DNA from: Prevotella sp. | Lineage (GTDB): Bacteria; Bacteroidota; Bacteroidia; Bacteroidales; Bacteroidaceae | Length of the DNA stretch: 48,366 nucleotides | Assembly (NCBI GenBank): GCA_015060485.1 | Contig: SUYI01000027.1 | Span: 1 to 48,366, forward strand | Reading direction: 5' to 3' | Shown here: piece after piece, positions 43,948-48,366 of the stretch | How the letters are laid out: each line of letters begins with the position of its first letter | Position numbering within the stretch: position 1 is the stretch's first letter | Program-made: the position numbers and the translations under genes | The notes under the pieces: model-generated | The model's database searches: none | What the model was told of the DNA's origin: nothing | Seen by the model: the letters and a program-made list of their open reading frames with translations, nothing else

Positions 43948-44465
43948 GCTGACTTTTTGTAAATTGTTAGTGGTTTCTTTTCCATTTCAGGCTTATTGTA
44001 CTGGATATCGTCAATACCCCCCATAATCATGTTGTATTGCTCCGATAATCTAATAGTCAGCCTTTGGGAATATTCGTCAAACTTCTGACACATCGTGTCT
44101 TGACCAACACAATATGCCAGAATCTGATTTACATAAGAATTGATAGATACGTCGTTCTTCTTTGCTTGGCTTGCAATCAGAGCGTGAAGCCAAGGTGACG
44201 TGCGTACTGAGAATGTGCCACTGAAGTTATTGTCCGCAGGAGAAGGTTCGGGAATAGCCTCACCGCGCGAGTAAAGCAATTCCAGAAATGCGTCCTTTTC
44301 CTCCAAGTAGCTGTTGACGGCTTCTTCGCGGGTGTCGCCAATCCCGTGGCATGCGCTGATACCAAATTCATTGCAGTAAGCCACATACCATTTTTCGCCA
44401 TCAAGTTCTTCTCTCTTTATGATAATATCATATTCGAGAGATTTGTAAAACTCTAAGCTCTTCAT
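43944..44465 (-). CDS. HicB-like antitoxin with C-terminal extension
   Basis: 173 residues. The N-terminal part follows the HicB partial RNase H fold (EKWYVAYCNEFGISACHGIGDTREEAVNSYLEEKDAFLELL, residues 24-64). A linker rich in Pro/Glu comes next, then a ribbon-helix-helix DNA-binding domain (GTFSVRTSPWLHALIASQAKKNDVSINSYVNQIL, 83-116). Normal HicB ends about there; this protein has about 55 more residues (119-173) of low-complexity, partly hydrophobic sequence (RLSEQYNMIMGGIDDIQYNKPEMEKKPLTIYKK). In TAC systems such an added tail is the chaperone-addiction segment that makes antitoxin stability depend on SecB. It overlaps the chaperone gene by 4 bases and lies 42 bases after the toxin gene. 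Confidence 0.78.
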   Translation of the reverse strand: MKSLEFYKSLEYDIIIKREELDGEKWYVAYCNEFGISACHGIGDTREEAVNSYLEEKDAFLELLYSRGEAIPEPSPADNNFSGTFSVRTSPWLHALIASQAKKNDVSINSYVNQILAYCVGQDTMCQKFDEYSQRLTIRLSEQYNMIMGGIDDIQYNKPEMEKKPLTIYKKSA

Positions 44466-44507
44466 AATTAAATAATATATAATGTTATAATAATGTTGTT
44501 TTCAGTC

Positions 44508-44834
44508 TTAAATACCTTTTGCCTTGCGAATTGCAATAATTTTTCTTAAATGGGGCATCATATACTGCTTGAAATTAACCTTCATCACCAAGTCTTCTCC
44601 TTTACCTTTATGCACCTTGTGTACGCCGAAATAGTGGCCAAAGGTGTCAACGTCAGGGTGTTGGAATCTAACCATAGAACCTGTATTCTGCCCTACAACT
44701 TGCTCGACACCAATCACACTAACCACCTTAATGATATGGTTAAGCGGTATTTCTTTGGCATCCATCGTGCAGAGCTTTTCCAGTTCTTCTTCGACATCCT
44801 CCGTCGTAGTTCCTTTAAACTTGAATTTTGCCAT
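44508..44834 (-). CDS. HicA-like toxin (mRNA interferase family), divergent
   Basis: 108 residues. After an acidic N-terminus (TTTEDVEEELEKLCTM), the core VVSVIGVEQVVGQNTGSMVRFQHPDV, then GVHKVHKG and a helical end MMPHLRKIIAIRKAKGI follow the HicA double-stranded-RNA-binding pattern (GSH..F.HP, then strand, then L.KI). The usual catalytic His of the GSH motif is Met54 here; His59 lies nearby. HicA toxins cleave mRNA during translation; activity of this one is inferred only from the family pattern and the operon. It is the first gene, as in hicAB, and has a consensus promoter with repeated heptamers. The call is less certain than that for the antitoxin and chaperone. Confidence 0.55.
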   Translation of the reverse strand: MAKFKFKGTTTEDVEEELEKLCTMDAKEIPLNHIIKVVSVIGVEQVVGQNTGSMVRFQHPDVDTFGHYFGVHKVHKGKGEDLVMKVNFKQYMMPHLRKIIAIRKAKGI

Positions 44835-44884
44835 ATTTCAGAAATTTGGTTGCAAATATAATACCATTTTCTGAATTCTGCAAA
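44835..44884 (-). promoter_or_regulatory. TAC operon promoter with heptamer operator sites
   Basis: On the minus strand TTTG (44884-44881), 20 bases and TATATTTG (44860-44853) form a full-consensus promoter. Between the two elements lie tandem TTCTGAA and TTCTGCA (plus strand, 44869-44882). Downstream of the box, TTTCAGAAA (44836-44844) includes an inverted copy. The ribbon-helix-helix antitoxin could bind these sites for autorepression. Confidence 0.65.
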
Positions 44885-44923
44885 TTTTTTAAGCTTTATT
44901 TTGGAAAAATCTGCATAAATGCC

Positions 44924-47287
44924 CTATTTCACTAATTCATATTCGAACATTTTATCCAGTATATGACTTCGGTAATAGGCTTTGAGATTTTCTCTTAGGG
45001 AATCCAAATCGCCATTTAAGTCAACGTAGTCATACACTTTATGCTTATTCCTACCTGTACCTTCTATTTTAAACGTGTTTAGTTCTTCACCTATCTGATA
45101 AACTCCATAAGAATAAGTACTCACATAGTTGTCTGTTGCCTGGGCTTCTGCAAGAATCTTTCTCCAAAGTTCCATCAGTTCCTCTTCATCCGAATCTAAT
45201 TCAAATCCATCAAGCGTCACCGATGCCAATGTGTCATTATCAAAACATAACTCGTTGCGATAATATCTTTCATCGGAGCCTTCAAAAGAAATACACTTGT
45301 TTTGATTGGATAGACAGGTGTATATCAAGCAACTCTTCAAGAAATCCCTGTCTTGAACATAAGCCTCTCCCTTGTCAGACGTAGTAAAATGCACTTCTTT
45401 CTCATACCACTTATCCATAGGCAGGAGTTTGGCAACAAACATCGGTAGTTTCTCTAAGAAATTATCCCGTCTAAGCCAGAAGCCATACGAATTCTTCAAA
45501 CCAGTATCAAAATTTGTGCGAACAAGGTTATACTGTTTAGAGTCTATCATAAAACTCTTCGACACCATGTAAGCAATAATGTTGTCATTGTACTTAGGCT
45601 TTCTACCTTTTGAGTAAACCCAGTCTTTCTTCTCGTATCCATCTGCGCCAACAACTGCTATCGAAGTTTTCGACTCAATATCCGTTGAATCATCACTCTT
45701 GTCACTCAAATCAGAAATGTTATGGTAGACTTTCGGCACATTGATATCATGTTCTGCTTCTCTGACGATGACATTCTTATTGGTGTCAATATCATAGGCT
45801 TGCAGAAGAATGCTTTCTGATTTGGGTTCATCTTCGTTGGACCAATAAATACAAGATATAACGCTGGGGCTGGCGTGGAAATGATCACGATTAAATGCAT
45901 AGCCACCCATGAAACGCTTATCCACCAAATGGATGTTCTTATAGTATTTTACGGGAGAGAACAATATGTAACTGTCGGTTGGCTGCCTCAGATAATACTT
46001 GAAGGCTGACCAAATAAACAAATTCATAATGTCTCGTGCTACGGCTTGTTGGCCTCCAAGTCCCATGGCTACTATTTCCTTCTTAAACTCTTTGGATACA
46101 AAAGAGTCTTTTCGTGTAGTTTGTGCTCTTTTCGACGGATCTCCGTCCTCGACGAAAGTGATGGCAGAGCTGTCCTGGAAAGGAGGATTCTCAAATAGAA
46201 TGATAGAACATTTTTCATCATTGAGGAATGCTGAAATAGTCGGGTTCTTTATGAAGTCTTCGCTGGTTGCATCGGCATTTGACACCTTGCCGTTTGAATA
46301 AATGACATTAGCTTCCGTAGGAGGAATAACCTCCCTTACCAAGTCGCCGATTCTTTCTTGCAATACCTTGTATTCGTAATATTCATAGGTGGACACGACA
46401 CAATGTTTGATAATATCATCGCCCTTTGCGTCCTTTAATCCTATCAGCGAAGCTTCGAGATTACCGGTTCCAGCACTTCTATCCAAAATGATATAATCAT
46501 TACCTTCTGGTATACGTCCGATTGCAGCCATAACAAACTCTGCAGCCTGACGGGCATAGATGACAGGTGTATAATATGCGCCAAGTTCTTTCTTAGAGAG
46601 TCTGTCATTCAAGCAATCCATCAAAAATTTGAAACGTTCATTTGATTTTCCCTGATATGGTGTTATCAAACCTTTGAAGTGACGAGGCTTTCTAATCTCT
46701 CCAGTCAGTTTGACTGCTGTTCCACTGGTGTCACCAATAAAATCGCCCTTGCTGGCATTTGGTAATTCCTTGTAATAACGCTCCGACCAGCCGACAATGC
46801 AGTTCTCATCAATATCGATAGGGATATACATCTCTTCTGGATCCCTCTTTGTCCCTTTCAGTATTTTCTTTAACTTAGCAGATTCTGTGTCTATACTATA
46901 ATTCAACTTTTCCGCAATGGCGTTGGAAAAGAATCCTTTGTTCTGTTTTGACGAAGCGCCAGTGTAAATTTTGTGTATCTCCTTTCGGAAATCAGACGAG
47001 TGGAAGACATAGGCTAATGTTGAGTTCAAATCAACTAAGATGATAGTTGCAGGAACCGACTCACCATGAACTCTCATTTTTGAAAGATATTTGATGGCTT
47101 GAAATAGAACTTCATTTGTGTTTGGTATATCCTTCTTGAACTCTATAATATTCCCATTATAGACACCATCGGTATAATCTACCAATACAGAATTGTCATC
47201 ATCGTAAGGTATGCCGAAGTTGTCGAAAAATTCTATTTGCCCATCCCTCTCAATATTATACGGAGTATTAAAATTTGCCATAAGCAT
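44924..47287 (-). CDS. Type IIG-like restriction-modification enzyme (N6-adenine methyltransferase with fused nuclease)
   Basis: 787 residues. The N-terminal domain has a PD-(D/E)xK-like nuclease pattern: VDYTDG (Asp40) and NGNIIEFKK (Glu49, Lys51). The methyltransferase part has the typical opener ELGAYYTP (236-241), SAM motif ILDRSAGTGN (about 267-276) and catalytic motif IV ENPPF (366-370), as in N6-adenine enzymes. The C-terminal 400 residues would supply target recognition. No separate R or S gene is nearby, so this looks like a single-chain type IIG enzyme. It has a promoter box at 47674-47681 and a leader of about 390 bases. The stop lies 89 bases from the toxin start. Target site unknown. 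Confidence 0.75.
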   Translation of the reverse strand: MLMANFNTPYNIERDGQIEFFDNFGIPYDDDNSVLVDYTDGVYNGNIIEFKKDIPNTNEVLFQAIKYLSKMRVHGESVPATIILVDLNSTLAYVFHSSDFRKEIHKIYTGASSKQNKGFFSNAIAEKLNYSIDTESAKLKKILKGTKRDPEEMYIPIDIDENCIVGWSERYYKELPNASKGDFIGDTSGTAVKLTGEIRKPRHFKGLITPYQGKSNERFKFLMDCLNDRLSKKELGAYYTPVIYARQAAEFVMAAIGRIPEGNDYIILDRSAGTGNLEASLIGLKDAKGDDIIKHCVVSTYEYYEYKVLQERIGDLVREVIPPTEANVIYSNGKVSNADATSEDFIKNPTISAFLNDEKCSIILFENPPFQDSSAITFVEDGDPSKRAQTTRKDSFVSKEFKKEIVAMGLGGQQAVARDIMNLFIWSAFKYYLRQPTDSYILFSPVKYYKNIHLVDKRFMGGYAFNRDHFHASPSVISCIYWSNEDEPKSESILLQAYDIDTNKNVIVREAEHDINVPKVYHNISDLSDKSDDSTDIESKTSIAVVGADGYEKKDWVYSKGRKPKYNDNIIAYMVSKSFMIDSKQYNLVRTNFDTGLKNSYGFWLRRDNFLEKLPMFVAKLLPMDKWYEKEVHFTTSDKGEAYVQDRDFLKSCLIYTCLSNQNKCISFEGSDERYYRNELCFDNDTLASVTLDGFELDSDEEELMELWRKILAEAQATDNYVSTYSYGVYQIGEELNTFKIEGTGRNKHKVYDYVDLNGDLDSLRENLKAYYRSHILDKMFEYELVK

Positions 47288-47673
47288 CAGCCTATATCTC
47301 TTATTTCCGACTGATACCCAAGTGTCAGAAGGGTTAGTAATTGCTTGCTAGAGCCACATACGAAAAAGCGGGGTATCTACACCTGCCCGTCCCGCAACTT
47401 CGGCCTACCACAGCCTTCCGATAGAACGAACAGAGTAAGATACCCACGCAGGAGTATATACTGATGCACCCAAAAGTGTGCGTAGAGGGCATGGTTAGCC
47501 CTCGGCACACTCCGGCTGCGTATATACACATCCGTAGGCGTCACCTCTGCTATTGTCTTTGATCGGTCTTTGATTGTGGTAGTTCAAGCTGCCAAAAACA
47601 AAGCGTACAGTGTCGCTTTTCCAATATGTCGTTGTCCTTACCATCCAGCCCGCAGGCTTAGGTTTGGACGTTG
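47288..47673 (-). ncRNA. Structured leader upstream of the restriction-modification gene (candidate RNA element)
   Basis: No convincing gene lies in these 386 bases. On the minus strand several stems stand out: GCGGGGTATC with GATACCCACGC (47368-47377 and 47439-47449); ACGCAGGAG with CTCCGGCTGCGT (47446-47454 and 47510-47521); GTGTGCG...GAGGGC with GCCCTC...CACAC (47477-47491 and 47498-47510); AAAGCG with CGCTTT (47600-47605 and 47614-47619). Two GTATATAC palindromes (47454-47461, 47520-47527) flank the middle stem. Local GC content is higher than in the genes beside it. Whether it is a regulatory leader, a separate RNA or a DNA element is open. Confidence 0.45.
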
Positions 47674-47681
47674 CAAAGATA
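47674..47681 (-). promoter_or_regulatory. -7 element for the structured leader and restriction gene
   Basis: TATCTTTG on the minus strand matches TAnnTTTG; no TTTG at the -33 distance. Transcription from here would include the whole structured leader. Confidence 0.5.
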
Positions 47682-47721
47682 CAAATAAAAATCGAGATTA
47701 GTGCGTTTTCTTGCAAACTTT

Positions 47722-47753
47722 TGTAACATTGTAACTTTGTAACAATGTAACAA
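47722..47753. repeat. Array B: four 8-bp TGTAACWW units
   Basis: Four contiguous octamers: TGTAACAT, TGTAACTT, TGTAACAA, TGTAACAA. They are the reverse complement of the WWGTTACA type in arrays A and C, so B faces C across the 34-bp palindrome. Confidence 0.85.
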
Positions 47754-47784
47754 TAAGGATTTACAATTTATTCCGTTTTTACTT

Positions 47785-47818
47785 TAGAATAATAATAATT
47801 ATAATTATTATTATTCTA
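47785..47818. repeat. 34-bp perfect palindrome, nearly all A/T
   Basis: The first 17 bases (beginning TAGAATAATAATAA) are the exact reverse complement of the last 17. Only one G and one C occur. It is the centre of a symmetric 161-bp element with array B about 48 bases to the left and array C about 50 bases to the right of the centre. Could extrude a cruciform or ease strand opening. Confidence 0.9.
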
Positions 47819-47850
47819 ATTATTATCGTCTACACTTCGGCACGGGCTTA

Positions 47851-47882
47851 ATGTTACAAAGTTACATTGTTACAATGTGACA
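47851..47882. repeat. Array C: four 8-bp WWGTTACA-type units
   Basis: Four contiguous octamers: ATGTTACA, AAGTTACA, TTGTTACA, ATGTGACA. The last unit has TGTGAC instead of TGTTAC, exactly as in array A. A stray ATGTTACG lies at about 47962. From here to the HU promoter (48025) I see no gene; there is a small CCCC/GGGG hairpin at 48006-48020. Confidence 0.85.
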
Positions 47883-48025
47883 TGGCCAGAAAATGCCGAT
47901 GTAGATCGTTAGCGACGAAACGTAATCTCAAAGGCTCGAAAATTACGGATTCGAGGCCACGATGTTACGGTTTGTTCAAATTTGTCAAATTCGTGCTGAA
48001 AATCGCCCCAAATTGAGGGGTAAAT

Positions 48026-48084
48026 TTTGGAAGCGCACGAAAAATGTTGTACCTTTGTACTCGCAAACAAGAAGTTGCGAGTAC
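48026..48084 (+). promoter_or_regulatory. HU gene promoter with 5' hairpin
   Basis: TTTG (48026-48029), 20 bases and TACCTTTG (48050-48057) are a full consensus. Directly after, GTACTCGCAA (48057-48066) and TTGCGAGTAC (48075-48084) form a 10-bp stem with an 8-base loop, so the transcript would begin with a stem-loop. The remaining leader (to 48229) contains the 14-bp palindromic AGCTCGAGCGAGCT (48108-48121) and no recognised gene. Confidence 0.65.
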
Positions 48085-48229
48085 GAGTGAAGGCTGCGGC
48101 TCAGCATAGCTCGAGCGAGCTCGGCTCTGCATTCACCTTGCACTTCACTTGCATTGTCAAAGCGGGATTCGGCCACCCGATGTAGCTGGTCGAAATTAAG
48201 TCTAATACCATGAAAAACACATTTAAAGT

Positions 48230-48366
48230 ATGGCAAAGATTTTGTATGAAGTAAAGCAGAACCAGAACGAGCACAACGCTGCCTTCGGAAAGTGGTACGC
48301 GCAGATCAAGAGTCTGGAAACGTTGAACACCCGCCGATTGGCGCAGCACATCTCGGAGCACGGCTC
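48230..48366 (+). CDS. HU-family DNA-binding protein, N-terminus only (cut by window edge)
   Basis: Only 45 residues are visible (MAKILYEVKQNQNEHNAAFG, then KWYAQIKSLETLNTRRLAQHISEHG). This matches the start of Bacteroidetes HU-like proteins (a beta-strand followed by the helix pair LNTRRLAQHIS), which bend DNA. The rest is outside the window. It has a consensus promoter and a leader of about 165 bases. In Bacteroidetes such HU genes commonly lie next to VirE-N genes; here the VirE-like gene is 7.5 kb away with the TAC and restriction genes between. A 14-codon reading frame (48210-48254) overlaps its start, probably by chance. Confidence 0.75.
   Translation, partial: MAKILYEVKQNQNEHNAAFGKWYAQIKSLETLNTRRLAQHISEHG

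Noticed and set aside
41220..47334. A 15-base match (AAGTGTCAGAAGGGT) at 41220-41234 and 47320-47334, both upstream of leftward genes.
   Set aside because: A match of this length is expected about once by chance in a window of this size, and the flanks do not match.
47288..47673. Reading the structured leader as a retron RNA.
   Set aside because: No reverse transcriptase gene is in the window.
47334..47716. Reading frames on the minus strand inside the leader of the restriction gene (65 and 73 residues).
   Set aside because: Cys- and Ser-rich translations with no recognisable pattern, overlapping strong stems; better read as noncoding.
47722..47882. Reading the TGTAAC/GTTACA arrays as a CRISPR array.
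   Set aside because: Units are 8 bp with no spacers, and no cas gene is present.
37706..48366. Calling the accessory block an integrative element or prophage.
   Set aside because: No integrase, relaxase, structural phage gene, tRNA or clear attachment repeat is visible; the region may continue beyond the right edge.

Overview
The window comes from a member of the Bacteroidota, most likely a Prevotella-like gut or rumen species. The evidence is the Bacteroidetes-type promoters (TTTG, about 20 bases, TAnnTTTG), the general lack of strong Shine-Dalgarno sites, and genes typical of the phylum: Rpb6-like omega, DUF4293, DUF5687, DUF4468, the putative-porin family, a GH5 cellulase ending in a Prevotella-style tail, and VirE-N and HU-like genes. 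No tRNA, rRNA, CRISPR array, transposase or integrase was recognised.

Positions 1-37.7 kb are chromosomal core. From left to right: ppdK (partial), tilS-rlmI-exonuclease (leftward), ftsK-lolA-DUF5687-rlmH (rightward), pepD, a small membrane protein with an OmpH/Skp-like lipoprotein and a DbpA-like helicase, serC-serA, a secreted GH5 glucanase, msrC, a phosphohexomutase, a leftward cell-envelope/transcription group (bamD-rpoZ-DUF4293-TPR), uvrB, a tightly coupled five-gene unit (DUF4468, a 55-residue membrane protein, porin, HD hydrolase, menA), an rluA-type pseudouridine synthase with a 51-residue membrane protein, and a rightward run phoH-purC-ubiE-aroE-TPM-lemA-purM. menA and ubiE supply two menaquinone steps, purC and purM two purine steps.

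Positions 37.8-48.37 kb are accessory. A leftward set (basic 69-residue protein, unknown protein, VirE-N/DUF3987-like protein, DUF5675) is followed by a pair of unknown proteins that share a QVFNGP(I/V)SG motif, then a three-gene operon that I read as a toxin-antitoxin-chaperone (TAC) system (HicA-like toxin, HicB-like antitoxin with a C-terminal extension, SecB-like chaperone), then a single-chain type IIG-like restriction-modification enzyme behind a structured leader of about 390 bases. The right end has an HU-family gene cut by the window edge.

The most unusual DNA is a set of three 32-bp arrays, each made of four 8-bp WWGTTACA-type units. One covers the stop codon of the VirE-like gene (38277-38308). 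The other two (47722-47753 and 47851-47882) face each other around a perfect 34-bp AT-only-like palindrome (47785-47818), making a symmetric 161-bp element between the restriction gene and the HU gene. The TAC operon, the symmetric element and the QVFNGP pair are the best candidates for undescribed biology. All assignments come from reading the sequence; no searches were run.
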